A stretch of 64,000 nt of DNA from Methylophaga sp. (GCA_002733715.2 NVWQ02000058.1:32375-96374); one strand, 5' to 3'. Counted from the first letter of the stretch, positions 1-9,759 are shown. Numbers and translations are program-made. Notes: generated from the letters alone by a model not told the origin.

Positions 1-492
1 AGTAAACGTGTTAAAGCTCTTTTACTAGCTGCCCCAATTGGACAATATATTGGGGAGCAAGGATCAGAAATACTTGCTGAATGTACCTCCAGCGAATATG
101 AAGTCGCTGATAATGACTTTTTGTTCCATCAAGGGGAAGAAGATCATTGTTTCTATTTTATTACATCAGGCCATATTGCCTTGGTGAAAGAAAGGAAAAA
201 TAAAGATAAAAAGCCAAGAACACTTCATATATTAGACAAAGGTGATCTTGTAGGTGAGCTGAGTTTTATCGATGACACGGCTCATACAGCATCGGCAATG
301 GCACTAGGAAATGCTCAAGTTATCTGTTTTAAAGAGGATGATATTAGACCACTTATCATGAGCCAACCGCAATTTATGTTTGATTTTATGCGAGCCATTA
401 TTAAACGTGTTCATAGTACAGTGTCGGCAATTGGAAAACAGCAAATGGCACTTTCAGACTATATTTCCAGTGGTGGGAAGGGCCGATTATAG
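1..492 (+). CDS. Cyclic-nucleotide-binding domain protein (5' end missing)
   Basis: The frame is open from base 1, so the start lies outside the window. The visible 163 residues form a CRP-type cNMP-binding beta roll. They include an FHQGEEDHCFYFITSGHIAL stretch, a GDLVGELSFIDD segment (the phosphate-binding cassette position) and a C-terminal helical part. No DNA-binding helix-turn-helix follows before the stop, so this is a stand-alone sensor domain or the C-terminus of a larger signalling protein, not a complete CRP. It ends 48 bp before pntA on the same strand and may share its transcript. The ligand is unknown. Confidence 0.75.
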   Translation, partial: SKRVKALLLAAPIGQYIGEQGSEILAECTSSEYEVADNDFLFHQGEEDHCFYFITSGHIALVKERKNKDKKPRTLHILDKGDLVGELSFIDDTAHTASAMALGNAQVICFKEDDIRPLIMSQPQFMFDFMRAIIKRVHSTVSAIGKQQMALSDYISSGGKGRL

Positions 493-539
493 AGACATTT
501 GTTTACTATGTTTGTTTCTACTGGAATGGGGAGTAGATA

Positions 540-2114
540 TTGAAAATTGGAACAGTAAAAGAATCATATGAAGGTGAAAATCGTGTGGCGATGACCCCCG
601 ATAGTGCAAAACAGCTACAAAAACTGGGTTATGATTGTGCTATTGAAGCTGGAGCAGGTATAGCTTCTGGATTTTCAGACCTGGCGTATGAAAATATGGG
701 TGTTGAGATCATAAGTAAAGCAGAAGATCTATGGAAGTCTGTAGACATTATCGCTAAGGTTCGTCCGCCGACTGGAAGAGAGATAAGCCAGTTAACGGAA
801 GGTAAAACACTTATTTCTTTTTTGTTTCCGGCACAAAATAAGCAACTATTAGAACAAGCAAATTCACAAGGTATTAATGTCATTGCAATGGATATGGTGC
901 CGAGAATCTCGCGAGCCCAAAAAATGGATGCTTTGTCGTCAATGGCTAATATATCTGGTTATCGTGCTGTTATTGAGGCAGGGAATCACTTTGGTCGTTT
1001 CTTTACGGGGCAGGTGACTGCCGCTGGAAAAGTTCCTCCGGCGAAAGTGTTAGTCATTGGTGCAGGGGTGGCCGGTCTTGCAGCAATTGGTACAGTGACT
1101 TCTCTGGGTGCCATTACCTATGCTTTTGATGTGCGTCCGGAGGTGGCTGAACAGATCGAAAGTATGGGGGCAGAATTTGTATTCCTTGAATTTGATAATA
1201 CAAGTCATGATGATGCCGGAACAGGCGGATATGCCGCACCATCTAGCCCTGAGTTTCGTGAAAAACAGCTAGCTAAATTTCGAGAATTGGCGCCAGAGAT
1301 AGATATTGTTATTACTACGGCATTAATTCCTGGACAAGATGCGCCCAAGTTATGGCTTAAAGATATGGTAGAGGAGATGAAACCGGGTTCTGTGATTGTG
1401 GATCTTGCTGCCGAGCGCGGCGGTAACTGTGAGCTGACGGTGATGGATGAAAAAGTGGTAAGTGATAATGGTGTAATAATCATTGGTTATACCGATTTTC
1501 CAAGCCAGATGGCGGCTCAAAGCTCCATGCTTTATGCCAATAATATTCATCATATGTTAGCTGATTTGACACCTAAAAAAGAGGGTGAATTGCTACACAA
1601 TATGGAAGATGATGTCATTCGTAATGCCACGGTAGTATATCAAGGTAACATCACCTATCCGCCGCCTCCATTAAAGATACAGGCCATTGCCTCAAATACA
1701 AAAAAAGAAGCAATTAAAGAGCTGACTGCAGATGAAAAACGTGATGCGGAAAAAGCAGAATTTAGATCTGAAACGAAGAAGCAAGTTGGGTTATTGGCCT
1801 TTGGGGGCATTTTAATGTTACTTATCGGTGCCTATGCGCCCATTAGTTTCATGCAACATTTTATTGTATTTGCGCTGTCTTGCTTTATAGGCTTTCAAGT
1901 CATTTGGAATGTTTCTCATGCACTTCATACGCCATTGATGGCGGTGACAAATGCAATATCTGGGATAGTGATATTAGGAGCGCTATTGCAAATAGGCTCT
2001 GGAAATTGGCTCGTTGTCACTCTTGCCATGATATCTGCTTTATTAGCAACCATCAACATCGTAGGAGGATTTCTGGTAACACGGCGAATGCTCGCTATGT
2101 TCCGTAAATCATAA
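540..2114 (+). CDS. pntA: NAD(P) transhydrogenase subunit alpha
   Basis: Alpha subunit of the inner-membrane proton-translocating transhydrogenase, which couples proton entry to hydride transfer from NADH to NADP. At 524 aa it matches E. coli PntA (about 510). The N-terminal alanine dehydrogenase/PntA domain contains [20 protein letters not shown] and the NAD-binding [12 protein letters not shown]ossmann loop near residues 178-189. Four membrane segments occupy the last 120 residues, including [20 protein letters not shown]. The start is a TTG preceded by GGGGAG, giving the usual [10 protein letters not shown]-terminus. pntB follows 12 bp downstream, so the two form an operon. The charged linker around 390-420 is typically variable. 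Confidence 0.97.
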   Translation: MKIGTVKESYEGENRVAMTPDSAKQLQKLGYDCAIEAGAGIASGFSDLAYENMGVEIISKAEDLWKSVDIIAKVRPPTGREISQLTEGKTLISFLFPAQNKQLLEQANSQGINVIAMDMVPRISRAQKMDALSSMANISGYRAVIEAGNHFGRFFTGQVTAAGKVPPAKVLVIGAGVAGLAAIGTVTSLGAITYAFDVRPEVAEQIESMGAEFVFLEFDNTSHDDAGTGGYAAPSSPEFREKQLAKFRELAPEIDIVITTALIPGQDAPKLWLKDMVEEMKPGSVIVDLAAERGGNCELTVMDEKVVSDNGVIIIGYTDFPSQMAAQSSMLYANNIHHMLADLTPKKEGELLHNMEDDVIRNATVVYQGNITYPPPPLKIQAIASNTKKEAIKELTADEKRDAEKAEFRSETKKQVGLLAFGGILMLLIGAYAPISFMQHFIVFALSCFIGFQVIWNVSHALHTPLMAVTNAISGIVILGALLQIGSGNWLVVTLAMISALLATINIVGGFLVTRRMLAMFRKS

Positions 2115-2126
2115 GGGAACTAAAAT

Positions 2127-3575
2127 ATGAGTTTTGGAATTGTATCGGCAGCCTATATATCGGCCGCGATTTTATTTATTTTGTCACTGGGCGGATTATC
2201 TAATCAGGAAAGTGCGAAACGAGCTGTTTGGTACGGTATTGTTGGTATGGGTGTTGCCATTTTAACAACAATCTTTGGACCAGGAATGGGAAGTTATTTT
2301 TTACTCATTTTTGTGGTTGCTATTGGAAGTCTCATTGGTTATTACGTGGCAGCAAAAGTTGAAATGACAGAAATGCCACAATTGGTCGCCGCATTACATA
2401 GTTTCGTGGGATTGGCTGCAGTATTTATTGGTTTAAATGCTGAACTGGAACTAAATACTGTAACTCACTTGCTTGCTTCAGGTGGCGACACAGAAGATCT
2501 GGCAGGGTTTGCTCATAAACTAGCCTACAAAAATACAGCTGAGATTTCTATACTTAAAGTCGAAATATTTTTGGGCATATTTATTGGGGTTATCACATTT
2601 ACTGGTTCTATCGTGGCCTTTGGTAAATTGGCGGGCAAAATTGAGGGTGTGGCAACTCAGTTAGCTGGCGGTCATATGCTAAATGCAACGGCCCTAGTCA
2701 TTAGCCTTATCCTTGGCATAATGTATTTTAATGGTGCAGATATTTGGACATTACTGGTCATGATCGTGGTTGCGGGCTTTATTGGCTGGCATTTGATTAT
2801 GGGAATTGGTGGTGCAGATATGCCCGTAGTGGTATCAATGCTTAATAGTTATTCTGGTTGGGCTGCTGCAGCTATTGGATTCACATTAGGTAACGATCTT
2901 TTGATTGTTGTGGGAGCTTTAGTAGGTTCTTCCGGTGCGATCCTAAGCTATATTATGTGCAAAGCGATGAACCGAAAATTTGTTTCAGTAATTTTGGGTG
3001 GTTTTGGTGGAGCAACGGGTAGTCAAATGGAAGTTGAAGGAGAACAAGTTGAAATCATGGCTGAAGGGGTGGCCACGGCACTTGATGATGCCGATAGCAT
3101 TATTATTATTCCAGGCTATGGTCTTGCAGTTGCACAAGCACAAAAATCCGTATCTGAATTAGTAAACCATTTACGTGAAAAAGGGAAAGATGTCCGCTTT
3201 GCTATTCATCCGGTAGCCGGACGTTTACCTGGACATATGAATGTTCTACTTGCAGAAGCACGAGTACCTTATGATATTGTTTTAGAAATGGATGAAATTA
3301 ATGAGGATTTTCCACATACAGATGTGGCGATAGTAATCGGATCAAATGATATTGTAAACCCTGCTGCGCAGGAAGATCCCAATAGCCCTATTGCAGGTAT
3401 GCCAGTGTTGGAATGCTGGAAAGCAAAACAGGTATTTGTTTCAAAACGTGGACAAGGTACCGGTTACTCAGGAATAGAAAACCCTTTGTTCTATAAAGAA
3501 AACACTAGAATGATTTATGGCGATGCTAAAGACAGTATTAATAAGTTACTGAATATTATGAAAAACCTAGGTTGA
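2127..3575 (+). CDS. pntB: NAD(P) transhydrogenase subunit beta
   Basis: Beta subunit of the same enzyme, 482 aa, carrying most of the proton channel and the NADP(H)-binding domain III. About nine hydrophobic helices fill residues 1-270. The C-terminal domain shows [20 protein letters not shown] near 330-350, the [19 protein letters not shown] motif and [20 protein letters not shown], all hallmark NADP-site sequences. Start ATG is preceded by AAGGGAAC. It follows pntA by 12 bp. There is no sign of damage, so this is a host housekeeping operon bordering the integrated elements. Confidence 0.97.
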   Translation: MSFGIVSAAYISAAILFILSLGGLSNQESAKRAVWYGIVGMGVAILTTIFGPGMGSYFLLIFVVAIGSLIGYYVAAKVEMTEMPQLVAALHSFVGLAAVFIGLNAELELNTVTHLLASGGDTEDLAGFAHKLAYKNTAEISILKVEIFLGIFIGVITFTGSIVAFGKLAGKIEGVATQLAGGHMLNATALVISLILGIMYFNGADIWTLLVMIVVAGFIGWHLIMGIGGADMPVVVSMLNSYSGWAAAAIGFTLGNDLLIVVGALVGSSGAILSYIMCKAMNRKFVSVILGGFGGATGSQMEVEGEQVEIMAEGVATALDDADSIIIIPGYGLAVAQAQKSVSELVNHLREKGKDVRFAIHPVAGRLPGHMNVLLAEARVPYDIVLEMDEINEDFPHTDVAIVIGSNDIVNPAAQEDPNSPIAGMPVLECWKAKQVFVSKRGQGTGYSGIENPLFYKENTRMIYGDAKDSINKLLNIMKNLG

Positions 3576-3627
3576 ACAGATAAGGTGACGGGTATAGAGC
3601 ATTAGAAAATGAATTGCAATGACAATA

Positions 3628-3650
3628 GCACTTTTAGCACTTGAAAGTGC
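3628..3650 (+). terminator. Weak hairpin after pntB
   Basis: GCACTTT (3628-3634) pairs with AAAGTGC (3644-3650) 50 bp after the pntB stop. There is no strong T-run, so termination is plausible but not certain. Confidence 0.35.
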
Positions 3651-3726
3651 CCATTACTGTTCCTGACTTTTTGGCATATTATGGGTTCATTGATCAAAAT
3701 ATATCGTAATCAATTGGCAACACTAA

Positions 3727-3924
3727 AATATCCTTCCTGGCCCCATTGTTGAAGCATTGGGCGGCGCTATTGCAAGAGCGATGGCCGGTGCAACAATATT
3801 AACAGAGCTAGCGAGGGCATTATATAAGCTTGGCATTCCTAAAGAAGAACTTCACAGCAGAGAGCATTTTATGAATGGTAAAGCATATAAGCCCCTAAAT
3901 ATCAGGGGCTTATATTATACATGA
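3727..3924 (+). pseudogene. Orphan reading-frame remnant
   Basis: An open frame of 65 codons with no start codon at its beginning runs from just after a TAA to TGA. Its product is protein-like, with a glycine/alanine-rich helix (PGPIVEALGGAIARAMAGAT), a leucine-rich segment and a charged KEELHSREHF stretch. I do not recognise the family. It lies between pntB and the integrase and is probably the 3' remnant of a gene lost when the island arrived. Chance is a possible alternative. Confidence 0.3.
3887..3913. terminator. Perfect 10-bp hairpin
   Basis: ATAAGCCCCT (3887-3896) and AGGGGCTTAT (3904-3913) form a perfect stem with a 7-nt AT loop. It is symmetric and has AT-rich flanks on both sides, so it could terminate transcription in either direction. 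It lies just before the region where the integrase att site would be expected. Confidence 0.5.
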
Positions 3925-4067
3925 TGGCGGAGAGTCAGTCCGCGACAGTGGCGCATCCTATGGTCTCTCTAGGTTCTTATGTTAAATAAATATACTTTAT
4001 AAACAATGGTATGTGGCGGTGTTGGTCTCTGTGGGTTTCTGGTGGTTACTCTGAATCCTGTAGTATA

Positions 4068-4089
4068 GTGGTACATTAGGTGGTACATT
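4068..4089. repeat. Tandem GTGGTACATT boxes upstream of integrase
   Basis: GTGGTACATT occurs at 4068-4077 and 4080-4089, a 12-bp period, immediately before the integrase start codon. Paired GTGGTACA-type boxes in front of P4-type integrase genes are a familiar arrangement. I infer arm-type or autoregulatory binding sites for the recombinase. Confidence 0.45.
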
Positions 4090-4098
4090 GAGGTTAAA

Positions 4099-5403
4099 GT
4101 GGAAATAAATAAACTGACAGCTGTTGGCGTTGCTAATCATAAGAAAAAAGGGCGGTATGCAGACGGTAATGGTTTGTATTTGAATATACAAGCAGATGGC
4201 AATAAGAATTGGTTATATCGGTACCAATTACGAGGTAAGCGCCATTGGATGGGGTTAGGTGGGTATGATAAGAAAATCAATTCATTGGCGACCGCGAGAG
4301 AAAAGGCACTAAAAGCAAAGGCTTTGGTTGGTCGCGGAATAGATCCTATCTCTCATCGGGAGGATGAAATAAGGAATAATGCTGAGAAAGTATTGATTTC
4401 TGCTCAAAATAAAGAAATGGAGGATAAGCTCAACTCTATGACATTCAAGGTCTGTGCGACAGACTATATCAATAAAATGAAGGGTGAATGGACGAATGAG
4501 AAACATACACAGCAATGGAGAAATACACTTGCTAAATATGCCTACCCCTTTATTGGTGAGATGCCCGTAAAAGATATTCAAATTGAGGATGTTAAAAGAT
4601 GCCTAGATCCTATATGGTCAACAAAAACAGAAACTGCCAGTAGAGTTCGCCAGCGAATTGGTTCAATACTTTCTTTTTCGATAGCTCATAAATACAGGCA
4701 ACATTCAAATCCCGCGATATGGAAAGGGCTAATGGATCAGTTTTATCCTAGACCAGACAAAGTAAAACAGAAGAGAAGAGAACTTGAAGGAACAAGCGAA
4801 CATCACGAGGCCTTGCCGTATCAAAATATGCCTTCTTTTATTGTTGAACTTAGAAAGTTAGGTGGAACTGCGCCAATAGCTTTATATTTTACTATATTAA
4901 CGGCATGCAGAACATCTGAAGTACGCTTTGCAACTTGGGATGAATTTGATCTTGCAAAAAAAGAGTGGAATATCCCCAAGGAGAGGATGAAAGCAAGAAA
5001 AATGCACCGAGTAGCCTTATCTAACGCAGCCGTTGAGCTTCTAAATAGCATGCCTCGGGTCAATAACTTTGTATTTTCCGGGTGGAAATATGATACTTGT
5101 TTGAGCGATGGAGCAATGCTTGATGTATTAAAAGACAGAATGGATATGAATGTAACTGTCCACGGCATGAGAAGTACCTTTCGCGACTACATAGGTGAAG
5201 AAACAGGCTTCCCCCACCGATTAGCAGAATTTGCATTAGCCCACCAATTAAAAGATGGGGCTGAAAGGGCGTACGCTCGCGGAGATCTACTTAAAAAGCG
5301 TTTCAGGATGATGAATGCATGGGCAGATTATATCGGAAGCCGCTTGGCTCAAGAAAATGTTATACATATACATAATAAGATCAATGCTAAATCACAGGGC
5401 TGA
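4099..5403 (+). CDS. P4-family tyrosine recombinase (island integrase)
   Basis: Site-specific DNA integrase of 434 aa with the P4/CP4-57 layout. An N-terminal DUF4102 arm-binding domain spans residues 1-90 (YADGNGLYLNIQADGNKNWL), then a SAM-like core-binding domain to about 200, then the catalytic domain. Catalytic residues are visible in ACRTSEVRFATW (first Arg), HGMRSTFRDYIG (His and second Arg), the later HQLKDGAERAY His and the nucleophile Tyr in that segment. Start is GTG after a short AGG. It probably mobilised a small island whose contents are now reduced to the AlpA gene, or interrupted by the prophage. It is not an integron integrase, because the IntI extra helix is absent. Confidence 0.9.
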   Translation: MEINKLTAVGVANHKKKGRYADGNGLYLNIQADGNKNWLYRYQLRGKRHWMGLGGYDKKINSLATAREKALKAKALVGRGIDPISHREDEIRNNAEKVLISAQNKEMEDKLNSMTFKVCATDYINKMKGEWTNEKHTQQWRNTLAKYAYPFIGEMPVKDIQIEDVKRCLDPIWSTKTETASRVRQRIGSILSFSIAHKYRQHSNPAIWKGLMDQFYPRPDKVKQKRRELEGTSEHHEALPYQNMPSFIVELRKLGGTAPIALYFTILTACRTSEVRFATWDEFDLAKKEWNIPKERMKARKMHRVALSNAAVELLNSMPRVNNFVFSGWKYDTCLSDGAMLDVLKDRMDMNVTVHGMRSTFRDYIGEETGFPHRLAEFALAHQLKDGAERAYARGDLLKKRFRMMNAWADYIGSRLAQENVIHIHNKINAKSQG

Positions 5404-5499
5404 ATAGGACCCTGTAAATAGTTTTGAGCAACCGCCATCAAGGTCAAATACTATCTTACAAAAGTAGCTTCAAATTCATAAAATTAATTTTATTTAGCA

Positions 5500-5697
5500 C
5501 TACACCGCTTCCATCCTTGACTTGATTATGAGGTTGATGATCCATTCATTTACTTCTGATTCCGGCCATACAGAACTGCGTCCTATTTTGATTGGAGCGG
5601 GAAATTCACCATTGTTGATCAAACGATATAATGTTGTTTTTGATCGGCTTGTTCTAGCTTTAACTTCGCTAAGATTGATTAATTTTTCGTGTGCCAT
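5500..5697 (-). CDS. AlpA-family transcriptional regulator
   Basis: A 65-aa MerR-like winged helix-turn-helix of the AlpA/excisionase family. Visible motifs are LINLSEVKARTSRSKTTLYR, then PAPIKIGRSSVW and the terminal SEVNEWI helix. AlpA proteins usually act as activators or excisionases for P4-type integrases. The gene is convergent with the integrase 97 bp away, a standard pairing. The length is complete for the family. The downstream side (5.7-6.3 kb) has no partner genes, so the island is truncated. Confidence 0.85.
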   Translation of the reverse strand: MAHEKLINLSEVKARTSRSKTTLYRLINNGEFPAPIKIGRSSVWPESEVNEWIINLIIKSRMEAV

Positions 5698-6264
5698 GTT
5701 TTCTCCAAATTTTAATTTAATTATCTGTTTTTATTAGTTTTCTCCTTTTTTCTTTAAGCTTATTAAGTTCTTTTTTAATCAATCAATTTTCATACGAAAA
5801 GGGAACTTTCATCAGGGCTGGACTATAACCAGCAGCAGTGATCTTGAAAGGGACTCCGTTGCCAGGCGTCGGGGGTTAGCGCGAAACTTGGCGTACCTAC
5901 TTGTAATCATGTTCATCACAATAGATATCCTGAATAAACGCTCTATTCAGCTTTGTTTTTGTTGGGGTTTAGTTTTGAATGTTCATAAAGAATCGAGCGC
6001 GGCTGATTTGTTCCCTGATACAGCTCTGCTACCAAGCTGCCAATACCACATGACCTATCAGCAATGACACTGCTACAAGTAGCAACAACGATTGTGTGAT
6101 TAACCGACTATGGAGGGTCTTCTTCTTTATGGATCCGTATGATATCGCCAAGTCTTAACTGGCAATTTATTTGATTGAGGCTACTTTGCTTGTCCTGTTA
6201 AGTCACGGTGGTACTGCGTCCTGACGGGATTCAAACTGTAGCTGCTGAACTTAATTGTAGCGCG
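5698..6264. other. Decayed intergenic DNA, no genes seen
   Basis: About 570 bp with no convincing frame on either strand. Short GC-richer patches (for example 5850-5900) differ from the AT-rich surroundings and look like scraps of several insertions. It separates the AlpA gene from the prophage end repeats. Confidence 0.5.
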
Positions 6265-6303
6265 ACGTTCAGAATGGATCATTTTTACGTTCAGAATGGA
6301 TCA
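6265..6303. repeat. Two direct end-type repeats outside the prophage end
   Basis: The 17-mer ACGTTCAGAATGGATCA occurs at 6265-6281 and again at 6287-6303, a 22-bp (two helical turns) spacing. The GAATGGATCA core is shared with the prophage terminal repeat at 6322-6339. Helically phased repeats of this kind are typical transposase-binding sites at ends of Mu- and IS21-type elements. They are either extra end sites of this prophage or the stump of a related element. Confidence 0.55.
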
Positions 6304-6321
6304 AGCAAACCGAGCCGTTTT

Positions 6322-6339
6322 ACAGTGAGAATGGATCAT
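6322..6339 (+). repeat. Left terminal inverted repeat of prophage
   Basis: An 18-bp sequence, perfect inverted match to 43583-43600. It contains the GAATGGATCA core also found twice just outside. It is presumably a transposase-binding end site. Confidence 0.7.
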
Positions 6340-6413
6340 GTATAGATTCTTTGGTTTTAGATGCTTGTAAATGTGATAGGTATAGATTGTTAAATTATCT
6401 TTACGTGTCGATT

Positions 6414-6446
6414 AAAGGGTGTTTAAAGGCCATTTAAACACCCTTT
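6414..6446. repeat. 14-bp inverted repeat inside left end
   Basis: AAAGGGTGTTTAAA (6414-6427) and TTTAAACACCCTTT (6433-6446) form a perfect palindrome with a 5-nt centre. The 13-mer GCCATTTAAACAC within it recurs at 43354-43366 inside the right end. It may be a terminator for the adjacent leftward operon, a transposase site, or both. Confidence 0.5.
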
Positions 6447-6450
6447 AAAG

Positions 6451-7215
6451 TTAGTTCCAGTTGGTTATTATTAGTTCATTTGATTGCTTTCTGGTCTTCA
6501 CGCTTCCTACTGTGTAGGTTATGGCTACTGTTTTTATATTGAAGTTTTTGAACAGTTTTCTAATGGTTGGGTGGTCGTTGATACTTAGGATTGCTTTGCC
6601 ATTTATTGAGTCAAATAACTCGGCCATTTTCTCGTATTGTTCTAGTCCAAAATCAACGCCGTATCCGGCTGTTTCGTAATACGGTATAAATCAGTAAAAG
6701 AAGGTGTGTTTTCGGTCGTATTTTTCGATGCATTTTACCCAATCTAAATGCTCGATATTGACCCTTGATAATCGGAGATGTGCGTCGCTTAAATCTTCTT
6801 CTAATCTGAGTAAATTTAGGCGTGGTTTTGCGGTGGTTGCGGTGCCGTAAGTTTGACCGTCAACCTTGCCTCCAAAGGCTAGTTTTTGGAGGTAGTAAAA
6901 TCGGGCGGCTCGCTGGATATCTGTCAGTGTTTCTGGGTGCTTCATTTTCTCCCATTTGAACACTTGCCGACTACTTAATGCCCATTTGAATTGTCTGATA
7001 AATTCTTCTAGATGATGTTGAACAACTCTATATAAATTGATTAGTTCACCATTAATATCATTGAGTACTTCAACTTTGACGGGTGGTTTTTTATAGAATA
7101 ATGCAGCGCCTCCCGCGAACACTTCTACATAACATTGATGCGCTGGAATGAGCGGGATAATTTCTTTTAATAGACGGGTTTTTCCACCCATCTACGGTAT
7201 GATTGGTTTTGCCAT
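6451..7215 (-). pseudogene. Dam-type (D12) DNA adenine methyltransferase, nonsense-mutated
   Basis: Reading leftward from ATG at 7215, the frame gives MAKPIIP, then TAG (7192-7194) where the family has Trp, then MGGKTRLLKEIIPLIP and the SAM-binding FAGGAALFY motif. A second stop, TGA, lies at 6691-6693. The frame then continues with PYYETAGYGVDFGLEQYEKM to a final TAA at 6451. The catalytic DPPY motif has become FIPY immediately after the second stop. The intact protein would have been about 250 aa and would methylate adenine to protect phage DNA, a position comparable to Mu mom at the genome end. Two stops plus a lost active site mean it is dead. Confidence 0.85.
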
Positions 7216-7319
7216 TGTTTGCCTCTGAGACGGGTTAAATTTATGCTAGGCTTACCTTGCTGCGTCGACGCGGCGGGGATGCCTTGGCTGTCTCACAGGT
7301 CACTATCCTGTGTGATGGT

Positions 7320-7351
7320 GACCAGGCTGATGTTGACGCATCAGTCTGGTC
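7320..7351. terminator. Strong hairpin after the DUF7338-like gene
   Basis: GACCAGGCTGATG (7320-7332) pairs with CATCAGTCTGGTC (7339-7351) with one mismatch and a 6-nt loop. It lies 20 bp beyond the 7371 stop on the leftward strand and before the methylase remnant. No long T-run follows, so it may attenuate rather than fully stop transcription. Confidence 0.45.
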
Positions 7352-7370
7352 GTGCCCTCTTCTTTTTACT

Positions 7371-7976
7371 TCAATGATACTGTCGGTTTATATAGATCCT
7401 GAAGGTGGGTGCCTTATAGTAATCCAGCTCAAACTCTTCATTTTGAGGTGTATTGTGTGATAGTTTTATTTTCCACCCAATCCGGCAACCGTACATAAAG
7501 CCATTTTTATTTTTATAAGGTACAACCCAGTAAATACCAAAAGGTTTAAAGAGCCTATGCTTTGTTTTGTGTTCTGCTACTAAAACCTGAAAACCTTCAC
7601 TCCCAATGTCATCACGAACGTGGTTTTGTCCTACTTTTAATATCATGCGGTGCTGTCGAATATCAACACCCATAAATACACGTTTAAAATAATTCCACGG
7701 GTTACGCCATCCTGACCATATAAGCATCTTGATCCAATCCGGCTTACCTTGCATATAAACATTCCAATACCAGCCACGACTATCACCTGTTAAGCCGTCT
7801 TCGGGGTTTTGCAACCATAGCAACCAATTAGGAAGATCGAATTGCTCTGTACTAGTGCTATCTCTGAATTCCCTAACACCTTGACTCACTTTAAAAGGTA
7901 GGCCAATGGCCACTAAAACTAAAGGGGCAAATATAATAAATAAGGTGATACTAATTATAATTAGTAAGGTCGTCAT
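7371..7976 (-). CDS. Phage membrane-anchored protein, DUF7338-like (copy 1)
   Basis: A 201-aa protein with one strong N-terminal membrane helix (residues 4-28), followed by a soluble domain rich in Trp and aromatic residues. It contains LPNWLLWLQNPEDGLTGDSR and an NPWNYFKR motif. It resembles the gene at 19298 in layout: membrane helix, LPxW, an NP-xxN-xxK/F segment and a C-terminal RIGxK-type strand. Proteins of this sort are found in many tailed phages without known function. It is the last structural-operon gene before the methylase remnant. A cell-envelope or superinfection role is only a guess. Confidence 0.6.
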   Translation of the reverse strand: MTTLLIIISITLFIIFAPLVLVAIGLPFKVSQGVREFRDSTSTEQFDLPNWLLWLQNPEDGLTGDSRGWYWNVYMQGKPDWIKMLIWSGWRNPWNYFKRVFMGVDIRQHRMILKVGQNHVRDDIGSEGFQVLVAEHKTKHRLFKPFGIYWVVPYKNKNGFMYGCRIGWKIKLSHNTPQNEEFELDYYKAPTFRIYINRQYH

Positions 7977-7988
7977 AATGCTTCTCCT

Positions 7989-8528
7989 TTATGGCCACAC
8001 AATGGCGTCAATCTCAGCTTGGTTAGCGGCAGCGTATACTTGTGCTTTGAGTATTTCACCGGTTTGCAATGCACCTAATTTATGCGTAATACCATGATTA
8101 ACGGCAGTTTGAAACTGGGTATTAGAATGATTAATATACGACCATGTTGCACCTGCATCATTGCTGCATTTGAATGGCCAGGTGCCCCCGCTGGCGTGCA
8201 GCCCTGACAGATTTAATTGATCTTCTTGTTGTGACTGGTAGGAGTGATCACTGCCTAATGCATCTGATATAAAACCGCCAGTGATTACAGCTGCTGTCAA
8301 TATGTTTATTTCGTCAATCTTTATGGATTGAGCATCTAAGAGAATAAACGGTGCAACGTAATCGCTGACATCTTTTGTCACTGGATCGTATTGTTTGCTG
8401 TTTGTGTTTTGTGACAATTGCATAAAGACACTGTCAGTAACTTTAACCGCTTCGGATGGTATATTGTGCAAGCCATCCAACCATACATGCTCGAATGTTC
8501 CGTTTTGTTTTAGCGTTATTTTTTTCAT
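7989..8528 (-). CDS. Phage protein with DUF4376-like C-terminal domain (fibre-associated)
   Basis: A 179-aa protein directly after the tail-fibre gene (2-bp gap). The N-terminus (MKKITLKQNGTF) resembles tail-fibre accessory proteins. The C-terminal about 110 residues look like DUF4376, ending in an Ala-rich helix and AIVWP. The position suggests a fibre chaperone or fibre tip component. No catalytic motif is visible. Confidence 0.6.
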   Translation of the reverse strand: MKKITLKQNGTFEHVWLDGLHNIPSEAVKVTDSVFMQLSQNTNSKQYDPVTKDVSDYVAPFILLDAQSIKIDEINILTAAVITGGFISDALGSDHSYQSQQEDQLNLSGLHASGGTWPFKCSNDAGATWSYINHSNTQFQTAVNHGITHKLGALQTGEILKAQVYAAANQAEIDAIVWP

Positions 8529-8530
8529 GA

Positions 8531-9148
8531 TTAATGTCCAATTGCAATATAAAAAATCCCATCGATAGACCCTGCTATGTAAGTGTCCGCAATTAACCTG
8601 ATTGTTGATGAACTAACAATTGATGCAGCTGCAGACTGAATACCGCCAGCTGTATTTGTCGTCGCTTTTATCGTCGCGAGGGGAAGCAAAAAGGCGTTTG
8701 GAAAGACAATTGGGAGGTTGGTCGTATATGTTCCCTCTAGCGTTGTTGTATAAGTGCCCCATTGAATAATTAAGCCTCCTAGCCAAGTAGGAAAAACGAT
8801 ATAACCGTTTGCAGCCAGTAGGCTTGAAAACCCCCACCGCAACTTTTTCGGTGAGATATATTTATTATCAATTACACCTGCATCCGTTTCGGCCTGAGCT
8901 GCTACCGCCGACGCCGATAACGTGATGGCTTGTTTTAGTTGCGTTAAATCGTCGTCATCGGGTGTTAAGCCTGCACCTTCGATCACATTTCGTAATGACT
9001 CACCAATTTTGTAAAACCAATGTGCACCAGGCTTGGTGGCAGGTGTTGCTGTTTGTGGGTTGCCATCAGTAGGATAACCGGATGATGGTGATACAGGTTT
9101 GACTGGTGCAGAACCAGCTGCTCCAGCCTCATAATTACGTGGTTCCAT
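8531..9148 (-). CDS. Phage tail fibre protein
   Basis: A 205-aa receptor-binding fibre. The N-terminus is a low-complexity Pro/Ser/Thr segment, followed by a collar-like ASAVAAQAETDAGVIDNKYI repeat typical of fibre shafts. The C-terminal domain has the GGLIIQWGTYTT start seen in gp53-like fibre tips and ends in a beta-rich FYIAIGH strand. It is short compared with Mu S (about 500 aa), so this phage has a compact fibre. It lies 2 bp after the gp48-like gene. Confidence 0.75.
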   Translation of the reverse strand: MEPRNYEAGAAGSAPVKPVSPSSGYPTDGNPQTATPATKPGAHWFYKIGESLRNVIEGAGLTPDDDDLTQLKQAITLSASAVAAQAETDAGVIDNKYISPKKLRWGFSSLLAANGYIVFPTWLGGLIIQWGTYTTTLEGTYTTNLPIVFPNAFLLPLATIKATTNTAGGIQSAAASIVSSSTIRLIADTYIAGSIDGIFYIAIGH

Positions 9149-9150
9149 TG

Positions 9151-9759
9151 TTATGCTCCTCCATAGGAAAATAAAACATATGTGTGTGCGGGTTTAAGTC
9201 GGGTAATAGCACATTCAAGACGCTCATTACCCCAATTGGCCAAAGCCATATTGATATCACTAGCTACCGTGAAATAATCGATAGTTTCTTCGGGTGCATT
9301 GACTTGCCAAGCGAACTGCCAGTTTTGACCGTACAAAGATTCATCAACTGTACCGCCTACTGTAAAAGGGTTAAATTCTGTGATAGTGATGGTATAGCCT
9401 AATCGAGCTGCTAGATTAATAAAATATTGCCGAGATTGGCCACCTGTAGATGTGAGTAAATCCCATACAGCTTGGCGACGTTGTTCAAGCGTATTAGCTT
9501 GTGCTGAGCACTCACCGGGTAGGCCTAGCCATTGTTCCCAATCGAACAACATTTCAAATGTTGAACGAGGATCTGTTTCATCTATTAACTGCTGTGTTCT
9601 ACCGTCAATACGAGCAAACTCTTGTGCTAGGGCGGTTAATAATGCCGTGAAATGGGTGTCGTGTTCGGTTATTTCATCCCAAATAACACCGCGCGGCATT
9701 AAGCTAATGAGCTGGTCTGTATAGGCGGTTACATCTTGCGCCATTAGAGTGTCTGCCAT
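9151..9759 (-). CDS. Mu gp48-like baseplate protein (DUF2313/YmfQ)
   Basis: A 202-aa protein with the DUF2313 pattern: LMPRGVIWD near residue 22, the DPRSTFEMLFDWEQWLGLPG core near 63-82, and R-LG-TI-E later. In Mu-type baseplates it links the hub wedge to the fibres. Its start overlaps the end of the gp47-like gene by 16 bp, indicating translational coupling. Confidence 0.85.
   Translation of the reverse strand: MADTLMAQDVTAYTDQLISLMPRGVIWDEITEHDTHFTALLTALAQEFARIDGRTQQLIDETDPRSTFEMLFDWEQWLGLPGECSAQANTLEQRRQAVWDLLTSTGGQSRQYFINLAARLGYTITITEFNPFTVGGTVDESLYGQNWQFAWQVNAPEETIDYFTVASDINMALANWGNERLECAITRLKPAHTYVLFSYGGA

Noticed and set aside
3925..3990. tRNA or tmRNA 3' end as integrase attachment site
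   Set aside because: The GGCGGAGAGTCAGTCCGCG stretch resembles the end of a tRNA on the minus strand, but no cloverleaf or discriminator could be built.
4099..5403. Integron integrase explaining the attC sites
   Set aside because: The protein has a DUF4102 N-terminal domain and P4-type layout, not IntI. It is also 50 kb from the strong attC sites.
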